Positions 1-6,201 of a stretch of DNA of 6,352 nucleotides are shown piece by piece. Made by a program: the position numbers and the translations under genes. This DNA is from DASQFQ01 sp039934455 (GTDB taxonomy: Bacteria > Actinomycetota > Thermoleophilia > Solirubrobacterales > Solirubrobacteraceae): contig JBDTMF010000234.1 of assembly GCA_039934455.1 (NCBI GenBank), positions 1 to 6,352 of the forward strand, written 5' to 3'. A model generated the notes under the pieces. It was not told the DNA's origin. It made no database searches and saw only the letters and a list, made by a program, of their open reading frames with translations. Each line of letters starts with the position of its first letter. The stretch's first letter is position 1.

Positions 1-1
1 G

Positions 2-706
2 ATGGCCCCAGACCGAGCCATGATCGACTTCGTCCAGCACCTCCGCGCGCAGGGAACGCGCTACCACAACCTGCACCCCTTCCACGTGCGGATGGACGCG
101 GGCGAGTTGACGCGCGACGAGCTGCAACGCTGGGTCGCCAACCGCCTCTACTACCAGGAGTGCATCCCGATCAAGGACGCAGCGATCCTCTCCAACTGTC
201 CCGAGGTCGCGGTGCGCCGCGAGTGGATCCAGCGGATCGTCGACCACGACGGCACCGCGGACGGGACGGGCGGGATCGAGTCGTGGCTGCGCCTCGGCGA
301 GGCGCTCGGGGTGACGCGCGAGGAGCTCGTCTCCGAGCGGCACGTGCTCCCGGGCGTGCGTTACGCCGTCGACGCCTACGTGAGCTTCGCGCGCCGGCGG
401 CCGTGGATCGAGGCGGTGGCGTCGTCGCTCACAGAGCTGTTCGGCCCGGGCGCGATCCGGGTCCGGGTCGCCGCGCTCGAGCGCCACTACCCGTGGATCG
501 ACCCCGCCGGCCTCCAGTACTTCCGCGACCGGCTCGTCCAGGCCCCGCGCGATGCGGACTACGCGCTCGGTCTGGTCGTCGAGCGCTGCCGCACCCGCGA
601 GCAGCAGGATGCCGCCGTGGCGGCGCTGCGCTTCAAGACCGAGGTGCTGTGGGCGCAGCTCGATGCGATCGAGCGCGGCGACACCCAGCCGCAGGCCGCC
701 GTGTGA
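2..706 (+). CDS. pqqC: PqqC, pyrroloquinoline-quinone synthase
   Basis: PqqC catalyses the last step of PQQ synthesis, a cofactor-free, oxygen-dependent ring closure and multi-electron oxidation in the cytoplasm. The 234-residue product matches the family along its length: YHNLHPFH near residue 21, WVANRLYYQ, IPIKDAAIL, RIVDHDG, LPGVRYAVDAY, SLTELF, HYPWID and a C-terminal FKTEVLWAQLDA. Numbering runs two behind the Klebsiella enzyme as I recall it. On that basis the active-site residues H22, Q52, K58, R78, H82, T144, R155, Y173, R177 and K212 are all present. The exception is the position of Klebsiella H154, which is Ile152 here. The ATG at base 2 lies at the window edge. The true start could be this ATG, the in-frame ATG at base 20, or a codon outside the window, so the 5' end is uncertain. 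The stop overlaps the pqqD start by 4 nt (GTGA), pointing to translational coupling. Confidence 0.96.
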   Translation: MAPDRAMIDFVQHLRAQGTRYHNLHPFHVRMDAGELTRDELQRWVANRLYYQECIPIKDAAILSNCPEVAVRREWIQRIVDHDGTADGTGGIESWLRLGEALGVTREELVSERHVLPGVRYAVDAYVSFARRRPWIEAVASSLTELFGPGAIRVRVAALERHYPWIDPAGLQYFRDRLVQAPRDADYALGLVVERCRTREQQDAAVAALRFKTEVLWAQLDAIERGDTQPQAAV

Positions 707-966
707 ACCGGCCCCGGCTCGTGGACGGCGCCCGGCTGCAGTACGACGACGTCCGCGACGAGCAGCTGCTCCTGATCCCGGAGGGCGCCGTGCGCCTCAA
801 CGCGACGGCGGCGGGGGTGCTCGAGCTGTGCGACGGCGAGCGCACCGTCGAAGCGATCGCCGCCGCGCTCTCGGAGCGCTACTCTGGCGCCGACGTGGCC
901 GAGGACGTGCGCGAGCTGCTCGCCGGAATGGCCGAGAGAGGACTGGTGGTCGATGCCGGCGCCTAG
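703..966 (+). CDS. pqqD: PqqD, peptide chaperone (RiPP recognition element)
   Basis: PqqD binds the precursor peptide PqqA and presents it to the radical SAM enzyme PqqE. The 87-residue product has the usual family length and pattern. It starts NRPRLVDGARL, followed by a beta-rich DEQLLLIPEGAVRLN segment (about residues 19-33), TAAGVLELCDGERTV (35-49), and a helical C-terminal half ending in a hydrophobic ERGLV strand. This is the winged-helix RiPP recognition fold. The GTG at 703 was chosen because it overlaps the pqqC TGA in a GTGA junction and gives the family's normal N-terminus. The longer upstream frame is only a shadow of pqqC. The gene ends 14 nt inside pqqE. It is a separate protein here, not fused to PqqC as in some methylotrophs. 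Confidence 0.95.
   Translation: MNRPRLVDGARLQYDDVRDEQLLLIPEGAVRLNATAAGVLELCDGERTVEAIAAALSERYSGADVAEDVRELLAGMAERGLVVDAGA
935..942 (+). promoter_or_regulatory. Ribosome binding site for pqqE
   Basis: AGAGAGGA lies inside the end of pqqD, 10 nt before the ATG at 953. It is the clearest purine-rich Shine-Dalgarno-like stretch in the operon and supports that ATG as the pqqE start despite the 14-nt overlap. Confidence 0.5.
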
Positions 967-2059
967 GCCCTACACGCTCGTCGCGGAGCTCACGTACCAG
1001 TGCCCGCTGCACTGTCCGTACTGCTCGAACCCGGTCGACATCGGCGGGGACCGCTGGCGCGCGCAGCTCGAGACCGAGCACTGGGTCCGCGTCTTCGGTG
1101 AGGCGCGGCGGCTCGGCGTCCTCCAGCTCGCGCTGACCGGCGGCGAGCCGATGCTGCGCCCCGACCTCGATGAGCTCGTGGCCGCGGGGCGCGCGGACGG
1201 CCTGTACTCGACGCTCGTGACCGCCGGCACGCGCTTCACGCCGCAGCGCGCCGCGGAGCTGAAGGAGGCCGGGCTCGACCACGTCCAGGTCTCGATCCAG
1301 AGCCCCGACGCCATGGAGAACGACCGGATCGGGGGGATCCGGTCGTTCGAGAAGAAGATCGCGGCCGCGCGCGCGGCGCGCGAGCTGGGGTTCCCGCTCA
1401 CGATCAACTGCGTCCTGCACCGCCAGAACCTCGACCGCATCGAGGAGATCCTTGCGCTCACCGAGGAGCTCGGCGCCCAGCGCCTGGAGCTCGCGAACAC
1501 CCAGTACTACGGGTGGGCGGTCGTGAACGAGCAGGCGCTGATCCCGACGCGCGAGCAGCTCGAGCGCGGAGAGGACGCGGTGCGCCGCTTCCGCGAGCGC
1601 GTCGGCCCGCGCATCACCGTCCTGTGGGTGCTCCCGGACATCTACGAGGACCTGCCGAAGCCGTGCATGGGCGGCTGGGGACGGACCACGATGGTCATCG
1701 CGCCCAACGGCGAGGCGCTCCCGTGCCAGGCGGCGGCGACCATCCCCGGCCTCGAGTTCCCCAACGTGAAGGACTACTCACTCGAGTGGATCTGGAACGA
1801 GTCGGATGCGTTCACGCACTTCCGCGGCACGGACTGGATGCCGGAGCCGTGCCGCTCGTGCCCGCTCGATCGGCAGGAGGAGGACTGGGGCGGCTGCCGC
1901 TGCCAGGCGCTCCGCCTCGCCGGCGACGCCGCGGCCACCGATCCCGTCTGCCGCTACTCACCGCACCACGAGACCGTCGTCGCGGCCCGCGATCACTCGC
2001 CGACCGACGAGTTCGTCTACCGCACGATGAAGCGCGCGCCGCTCGCGGAGCGCACTTAG
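953..2059 (+). CDS. pqqE: PqqE, radical SAM/SPASM PqqA crosslinking enzyme
   Basis: PqqE uses S-adenosylmethionine and iron-sulfur clusters to form the carbon-carbon bond between a Glu and a Tyr of PqqA, the first committed step. The 368-residue product has the radical SAM CxxxCxxC motif at C17, C21 and C24, and LTGGEP at 61-66. It also has a complete C-terminal SPASM set: C238 (in CMGGWG), C258, C300, C303, D311, C315, C317 and C333. The order and spacing fit the two auxiliary clusters known for the family, including the unusual aspartate ligand before GGCRC. The stretch between C303 and D311 is two residues longer than in the Methylobacterium enzyme as I recall it. The start follows a purine-rich site and gives a compact N-terminus directly before the first strand. 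The TAG stop overlaps the stop of the convergent regulator by 3 nt, leaving no room for a classical terminator between them. Confidence 0.97.
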   Translation: MPAPRPYTLVAELTYQCPLHCPYCSNPVDIGGDRWRAQLETEHWVRVFGEARRLGVLQLALTGGEPMLRPDLDELVAAGRADGLYSTLVTAGTRFTPQRAAELKEAGLDHVQVSIQSPDAMENDRIGGIRSFEKKIAAARAARELGFPLTINCVLHRQNLDRIEEILALTEELGAQRLELANTQYYGWAVVNEQALIPTREQLERGEDAVRRFRERVGPRITVLWVLPDIYEDLPKPCMGGWGRTTMVIAPNGEALPCQAAATIPGLEFPNVKDYSLEWIWNESDAFTHFRGTDWMPEPCRSCPLDRQEEDWGGCRCQALRLAGDAAATDPVCRYSPHHETVVAARDHSPTDEFVYRTMKRAPLAERT

Positions 2060-3456
2060 ATCCCCAGGGCGCGCCGGACGGCAGGCACGTTGCGGCGGGA
2101 CACGGGCACGGCGTCGCGCGTCGTGCTGTCCATGACCAGCAGCAGTTCGCCCCGTTTCCCCCGGTCGATCGCCCTGACGCAGCTCAGGTTGACGAGAAAG
2201 TGGCGGTGGACGCGCACGAACTCGCTTCCCGCGAGCTCGTCCTCGAGCTTGTCGATGCCGCGGACCGCGGCCTGCAGGCGACCTTCGTCGGTGTCAAGCC
2301 AGACGTCGCTGCCGTCGGCCTCGGCGAAACGCACCTCGTGCCGGTGCAGCAGGACCATGCGCTCGCCGCTGACGCCCACGATGCGAGACGGCGGGCTCGT
2401 CACGCGTTCGGGCGCCTCGCTCTCGACGTGGTCCCCGTCCTCGGTTCCGAACACCGCAAGCGTCCCGATGGGCTGGCCGGCGAGGAACACCGGGCGCAGC
2501 GTGAGGCGAAGGGGCTCGTCGGTGAGTCCGGTCGCGATCTGCGTCGAGCCGATCCAGTCGTGGTCGAGACGAGCCTGCTTGGTGGCGTGACGGGTCAGTC
2601 TCCCGAGGTCGAGCGCCGGACGCCAGCGCACGGTGGGGTCGAGCGCCGGCACGCGCGCGGGGACGCCGAGGAGGAGGCTGGCCTCCTCGTCGGCGATGAC
2701 GACCTTGCCGCTCGCGTCCAGCGCTGCGAGCGCCTGGCCGGACCGCGCACTCGCCTGGGCGAACGCGGCGGCCAGTTCGCCTCCGCTGTCGCGGGCGCGC
2801 TGGCGCAGGACGGCGCGCGCGCCGCTCACCGCGTTGGACAGCCAGCCCGCTGCCTGCGCGGGCATGGTGTGGCGCCACGTCGAGACGTCGAGGACCGCGA
2901 CGGGGTCGGCGGTCACCGGGTCGCGGACGGCCACGCCGGCACAGATCCACTCGTCGAATCCGTCGCACCAGTGCTCGGGCCCGCTGATCAGCACCGGTCC
3001 GGGAGCCTCGAGCGCGGTGCCCATCCCGTTCGTTCCGGTCGCCCACTCCGACCAGCACGACCACGGCGCCATGTTGCTCTCCCGCGCGCGGCGCAGCGTG
3101 GTCGCGTCGCCCTCGATGGTCAGGATCCTGGCGGCGCCGTCGGTGACCGTGACGACGCCACCGAGGCTCTCGACCTCGGGCGCGATCGACGCGGCGGCGC
3201 CGCCGAGGTGGGCGAACACGACCGCGTGCTCGAGCGTGTGCTCGGCCGACGCCTCGTCGCGGGCGGGCGCGGGCGGTGCGCGGACCAGCCTCGGGTCGAC
3301 GTGGTACTGCTCGCGGCAGCGGTACCACGAGGTCGCCACCTCGGGTCGAATGCCCCGCACGCGGTCATCGCCGGCAAGGAAGCGCTCGCGTGCCGCTCTC
3401 ACCGCCCGGTACCGCTCCGCGTCACTGAGGCGATGACGCTTGACAGCCTCACTCAT
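2056..3456 (-). CDS. AcoR-type GAF/PAS sensor with LytTR DNA-binding domain
   Basis: This is a predicted one-component transcription regulator of 466 residues from the ATG at 3456. The N-terminal half resembles acetoin-regulator (AcoR) proteins: an ARERFLAG helix, SWYRC at 43-47, then a GAF domain at about 77-225 with GTNGMGTAL at 141-149 and the motifs EHWC, WICAG and VAVLDVSTW. Cysteines 134, 164 and 172 sit in that domain. A PAS-like segment follows at about 240-345 (LAALDASGKVVIADEEA). The C-terminus (357-466) is a LytTR domain, with the core FVRVHRHFLVNL at 413-424 and VPVSRRN near the end. The sigma-54 AAA+ and Fis-type domains of AcoR are absent. GTG 3489 and ATG 3486 are in frame upstream. 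I prefer 3456 because it gives the usual short lead into the first helix and lies just after a TAAACT box. Its place inside the pqq locus suggests control of PQQ or PQQ-dependent dehydrogenase genes. The ligand is unknown. Confidence 0.88.
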   Translation of the reverse strand: MSEAVKRHRLSDAERYRAVRAARERFLAGDDRVRGIRPEVATSWYRCREQYHVDPRLVRAPPAPARDEASAEHTLEHAVVFAHLGGAAASIAPEVESLGGVVTVTDGAARILTIEGDATTLRRARESNMAPWSCWSEWATGTNGMGTALEAPGPVLISGPEHWCDGFDEWICAGVAVRDPVTADPVAVLDVSTWRHTMPAQAAGWLSNAVSGARAVLRQRARDSGGELAAAFAQASARSGQALAALDASGKVVIADEEASLLLGVPARVPALDPTVRWRPALDLGRLTRHATKQARLDHDWIGSTQIATGLTDEPLRLTLRPVFLAGQPIGTLAVFGTEDGDHVESEAPERVTSPPSRIVGVSGERMVLLHRHEVRFAEADGSDVWLDTDEGRLQAAVRGIDKLEDELAGSEFVRVHRHFLVNLSCVRAIDRGKRGELLLVMDSTTRDAVPVSRRNVPAVRRALGI

Positions 3457-3467
3457 CAGCGGACCGG

Positions 3468-3473
3468 AGTTTA
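3468..3473 (-). promoter_or_regulatory. Candidate -10 box for the GAF-LytTR regulator
   Basis: On the minus strand TAAACT fits the actinobacterial TANNNT -10 pattern. It ends 11 nt before the ATG at 3456, which would give a nearly leaderless mRNA. No convincing -35 box is visible, and the match could be chance. Confidence 0.3.
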
Positions 3474-3518
3474 CGCTGATCGGCATCACCCGGGTCGCAG
3501 CTCAGCGTTCCTTTGCTG

Positions 3519-3533
3519 ACGCGCCTCGCGCGT
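3519..3533. repeat. Perfect short hairpin in the regulator/aminopeptidase gap
   Basis: ACGCGC-CTC-GCGCGT forms a 6-bp perfect stem with a 3-nt loop, between the aminopeptidase stop (3549) and the regulator start. No T-run follows on the minus strand, so it is not a classical intrinsic terminator. It might weaken readthrough or be chance in GC-rich DNA. Confidence 0.3.
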
Positions 3534-3548
3534 AGGCGTGCCATCGAC

Positions 3549-5066
3549 CTAGTCGTCGTCATCCTCCTGCTTGCGCCGGAACGACCGCATGCTCCGCGCC
3601 CCGGCTTCCCGCGCGGCCTCCTGCGCGCCGCGCCGCATCGCGGCGGTCATGCGCGAGGTGATCTCGACGAGCATGCGCACGCCGTAGCCGCTCGCGCCGG
3701 CGCCGATCGCGTCGCCGCGATCGTCGTCGAGCAGCGCCGGACCGAGCATGTCGACGTGCGCCCACGGACCGTCGCCGGCGAAGTGCTCCAGGAACGTGGC
3801 GGCGGTGATCGGATATCCGTACGGCCGCCCCGACGTGTTGCGCAGATCGGCGACACGCGACTCGAGCAGGCGCCGGTAGCGAGGGTGCAGCGGCCACGCC
3901 CAGGCGAGGTCGCCGACCGCGTTGCCGGCGTCCACGACCGCGTCGCTCCAGGTCTTGTCATTGGAGAACACGCCGCCGTAGAGGTCGCCCATCCCGGCCC
4001 GCATGGCGCCCGTCAGCGTCGCGAGGTCGATCACGTGCGTCGCGCCCTTGCTGCGCGCGTACCAGAGCGCGTCGGCCAGGATCAGCCGCCCCTCGGCGTC
4101 CGGGTTCGTCACCTCCACGGTGAGCCCCGCGGCGGTCGTGATCACATCCGTCGGCCGGATCGCGTCGGCGCCCAGCATGTTCTCGCATGCGGGGACGATC
4201 CCGATCACGTTGACCGGCAGCTCGAGCTCGGCGATGGCGCCGAGCGCCGCGAGCACCGCCGCCCCGCCGGCCATGTCGGCCTTCTGGCGCACGATGTCCG
4301 ACTGCGGCTTGAGGAAGTAGCCGCCGGCGTCGAACGTGACGGCCTTGCCCACGAACGCCAGCAGCGGCCGCTCGGGGGCGCCGGCGGGCTCGTAGCGCAG
4401 GACGATGAGCTTCGGCGCCTGCGTGCTCGCCCCGCCCACTGCCGCCAGCGCCGGCAGCCCGGCCGCGGTCGGATCGATGACGTCGACGCTGAGACCGGGA
4501 AGCGCGGCGGCGCGCTCGGCCAGGCCCGCGGGCGTGACGAAGTTGGGCGGCCCGTCGACGAGCTCGCGCGCGACGTTCGTCCACCGCGCGGTGAGCTCGG
4601 CGTGCGTCGCGAGGCCGCGCAGCCTCTCCTCATCCTCATCCGCCCCGCACACGACGAAGCGGTCGACTCCGGCCCTGGGCGGGCTGCTCTTCCAGAGGCC
4701 GGGTTCGTACGCACCGAGGACGGCCCCCTCGACGACCGGCGCCACCTGCCGGTTCATCGCGATGGGCAGCGTGTCGTCGAGCGCCCACGCGAGCGTCCCG
4801 CCGCCGACGTGCGCGCGTACCGCCCGGGCCGCGGCGAGCTGCAGGTCGCCGGTCTCGGCACCTTCGAGCTTGACCAGGGCGATGCTGCGTGCGCGCACCT
4901 CGCGCGTCACCGGCACGATCGCCACCGGATCCGCGCTGGCCGCCGCGCGGACCAGCCGCCCCTCGAAGAGCGCGTCGAGCCTGCGCACGCCCAGGCCGCT
5001 CGCGGCCATGGCGAGCACGTCGGCCGCCACCTCGATCGGGCCGACTGCGGTCAGCTCGACGTTCAT
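3549..5066 (-). CDS. pepA: M17 leucyl aminopeptidase family protein
   Basis: This is a cytosolic two-metal aminopeptidase that removes N-terminal residues from peptides. The 505-residue product has an N-terminal regulatory domain (about 1-150) and a catalytic domain (about 165-470). Every E. coli PepA metal or catalytic residue is found at a constant offset of 29: K241, D246, K253, D264, D323, E325 and R327. These fall in GKAVTFDAGG, QKADMAGGAA and NPDAEGRL. IDLATLTGA and WAHVDMLGPAL are also typical. The family signature normally reads NTDAEGR, and here Pro322 replaces the Thr. About 35 extra residues follow the usual C-terminus, basic and alanine-rich, ending in EDDDD. The start at 5066 gives MNVELTAVGP, the normal family N-terminus. 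An in-frame ATG at 5126 would add 20 residues unlike the family. The gene is divergent from pqqB and upstream of the regulator on the same strand. A role in releasing crosslinked PqqA is inference only. Confidence 0.93.
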   Translation of the reverse strand: MNVELTAVGPIEVAADVLAMAASGLGVRRLDALFEGRLVRAAASADPVAIVPVTREVRARSIALVKLEGAETGDLQLAAARAVRAHVGGGTLAWALDDTLPIAMNRQVAPVVEGAVLGAYEPGLWKSSPPRAGVDRFVVCGADEDEERLRGLATHAELTARWTNVARELVDGPPNFVTPAGLAERAAALPGLSVDVIDPTAAGLPALAAVGGASTQAPKLIVLRYEPAGAPERPLLAFVGKAVTFDAGGYFLKPQSDIVRQKADMAGGAAVLAALGAIAELELPVNVIGIVPACENMLGADAIRPTDVITTAAGLTVEVTNPDAEGRLILADALWYARSKGATHVIDLATLTGAMRAGMGDLYGGVFSNDKTWSDAVVDAGNAVGDLAWAWPLHPRYRRLLESRVADLRNTSGRPYGYPITAATFLEHFAGDGPWAHVDMLGPALLDDDRGDAIGAGASGYGVRMLVEITSRMTAAMRRGAQEAAREAGARSMRSFRRKQEDDDD

Positions 5067-5106
5067 CGTGCGCGCGCGGAGGTCGACGTATGCGTGAGTC
5101 CGAAGG

Positions 5107-5130
5107 TCATCGCCGGTTTCTATCATCGCC
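5107..5130 (+). repeat. Direct repeat TCATCGCC in the pqqB-pepA divergent region
   Basis: TCATCGCC occurs at 5107-5114 and again at 5123-5130, a 16-bp period. The second copy overlaps the candidate pqqB -10 box and ends just before the GTG. LytTR regulators bind direct repeats near promoters, so this is a possible operator, although their usual spacing is wider. It lies between the divergent starts of pqqB and the aminopeptidase. Confidence 0.35.
5121..5126 (+). promoter_or_regulatory. Candidate -10 box of a leaderless pqqB transcript
   Basis: TATCAT fits the actinobacterial TANNNT -10 pattern and ends 6 nt before the GTG start at 5133. Transcription would therefore begin at or beside the first base of the start codon. 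No Shine-Dalgarno sequence precedes the GTG, which agrees with a leaderless mRNA. The expected -35 region (around 5098-5103) shows no clear consensus. Confidence 0.5.
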
Positions 5131-5132
5131 CG

Positions 5133-6029
5133 GTGCGCGTTCGGATTCTCGGCTCGGCCGCCGGTGGCGGCTTCCCGCAGTGGAACTGCCACTGCCCCAC
5201 CTGCGAGGCGGCGCGCAGCGGAGACGGCGCGCGTCCCCGGACGCAGTCGTCGATCGCGATCCGCGGGGCGGACGGCCCGTGGTTTCTCGCCAACGCCTCG
5301 CCGGACCTCCGCCAGCAGCTCGAGGGGCTCGCCGCCGAGAGCGAGAGCGGCGTCCGCGCCGCGCCCGTGGCCGGGGTCCTGCTGACGGACGCGGAGATCG
5401 ACCACGCGGCGGGCCTGCTGCTGCTGCGTGAGTCGTCCACGCCGATCCGGGTGTACGGCAGCGATCAGGTCCGCCGGGCCCTGACCGACGGCTATCCCGT
5501 GCTGCGGATGCTCGGCGACTACAGCGGCGTCGAGTGGCGGACGCTCGAGCCCGAGGGCGCGCTCGTCATAGACGGATCCTCGCTCGAGGTCGAGTCCTTC
5601 GCGGCGGGTGGCGACGCGCCGCGCTACCTCGCCGGGACGGGCGCCGACGCCGAGGCCACGGGCTTGGTGTTCCGCGATCGCTCGACCGGCGGCGTGCTGA
5701 CGTACGTGCCGGGCCTCGCGCGCCTCGACGACGACGTGCTCGGCCGCCTCGCCGCGAGCGACGTCGTGCTCGTCGACGGCACGTTCTGGCGCGACGACGA
5801 ACTGGCGCGGCTCGGGATCTCCGACCGCACCGCGGGTCAGATGGGTCACGTGCCGCTCTCCGGTCCCGGAGGGACGCTGGGGGCGCTCGCACGGCTCAAC
5901 CGCCCACGCGTGATCCTCGTCCACATCAACAACACGAACCCGGTGCTGCTCGAGCACTCGCCCGAGCGTGACGCGGTGGTGCGCGCCGGCGTCGAGGTCG
6001 GGTACGACGGGCTCGAGGTCGAGCTCTGA
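5133..6029 (+). CDS. pqqB: PqqB, PQQ biosynthesis metallo-hydrolase-fold hydroxylase
   Basis: PqqB has a metallo-beta-lactamase fold and is reported to act as an iron-dependent hydroxylase on the Glu-Tyr intermediate before PqqC. The 298-residue product has the usual length and the diagnostic N-terminus RVRILGSAAGGGFPQWNC. The structural zinc cysteines are C19, C21 and C24 (NCHCPTC). The altered metal motif TDAEIDHAAG carries D90 and H91. Later come the family blocks VDGTFW (from D215), MGHVPLSG (H239) and ILVHINNTNP (H264). The GTG at 5133 was chosen because the conserved strand begins immediately after it. The long open frame upstream of it is only antisense to the aminopeptidase. The gene stands alone, divergent from the aminopeptidase and apart from pqqCDE, so it has its own promoter. 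Confidence 0.96.
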   Translation: MRVRILGSAAGGGFPQWNCHCPTCEAARSGDGARPRTQSSIAIRGADGPWFLANASPDLRQQLEGLAAESESGVRAAPVAGVLLTDAEIDHAAGLLLLRESSTPIRVYGSDQVRRALTDGYPVLRMLGDYSGVEWRTLEPEGALVIDGSSLEVESFAAGGDAPRYLAGTGADAEATGLVFRDRSTGGVLTYVPGLARLDDDVLGRLAASDVVLVDGTFWRDDELARLGISDRTAGQMGHVPLSGPGGTLGALARLNRPRVILVHINNTNPVLLEHSPERDAVVRAGVEVGYDGLEVEL

Positions 6030-6090
6030 CCGCGCGGCCGTTGGCGGAGAGATGAGTCGGCGTCATCGGTCGGCTCGGAGCAACCCTGGC
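6030..6090. other. Intergenic stretch after pqqB
   Basis: This stretch follows the pqqB stop. It contains the 8-bp palindrome CCGCGCGG at 6030-6037 but no hairpin with a T-run, so I see no classical terminator. Short open frames here have no family signature or ribosome binding site. Confidence 0.4.
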
Positions 6091-6114
6091 CCGTGGCAAC
6101 ATCCGTGGCAACAT
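6091..6114. repeat. Tandem 12-bp duplication
   Basis: CCGTGGCAACAT occurs twice head to tail (6091-6102 and 6103-6114) with no mismatch, followed by CCAGAT. CCGTGG recurs at 6148-6153 inside the neighbouring array. Confidence 0.9.
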
Positions 6115-6120
6115 CCAGAT

Positions 6121-6186
6121 CGTCCATTACGTCCATTACGTCCAGATCCGTGGACGCATCGGACTATCTGGACGCATAGGACGGGT
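6121..6186. repeat. 9-bp-phased GTCC/GGAC mirror array
   Basis: CGTCCATTA at 6121-6129 and 6130-6138 is followed by CGTCCAGAT at 6139-6147. After a 3-bp break come TGGACGCAT (6151-6159), CGGACTATC (6160-6168), TGGACGCAT (6169-6177) and AGGACGGGT (6178-6186). GTCC therefore recurs every 9 bp three times, and its reverse complement GGAC every 9 bp four times. CGTCCAGAT (6139-6147) and ATCTGGACG (6166-6174) form a perfect 9-bp inverted repeat with an 18-nt loop. The function is unknown. Multiple protein-binding boxes or a recombinase arm region are possible. Confidence 0.85.
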
Positions 6187-6196
6187 CTGACACCCG
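6182..6196. repeat. Perfect 5-bp hairpin before the tRNA remnant
   Basis: CGGGT-CTGAC-ACCCG pairs perfectly over 5 bp with a 5-nt loop. It occupies the place where a D arm should lie upstream of the tRNA-Leu anticodon arm but does not match a tRNA-Leu D arm. No T-run follows. Confidence 0.45.
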
Positions 6197-6201
6197 AGTT
6201 A

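Noticed and set aside
1513..3519. 668-codon plus-strand frame spanning pqqE and the regulator
   Set aside because: It is out of frame with pqqE and antisense to the GAF-LytTR gene; it is a high-GC shadow frame with no domain signal.
3513..5132. Plus-strand open frame of about 540 codons joined upstream of pqqB
   Set aside because: It is antisense to the well-supported aminopeptidase, is full of Arg, Ala, Gly and Pro, has no family motif, and PqqB homology begins sharply at 5133.
5067..5957. N-terminal extension of the aminopeptidase frame across pqqB
   Set aside because: The extra 297 residues are antisense to pqqB and look nothing like M17; the family N-terminus begins at 5066.
6091..6186. 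CRISPR array
   Set aside because: The units are only 9-12 bp, adjacent and change orientation, with no spacers of regular length and no cas genes.
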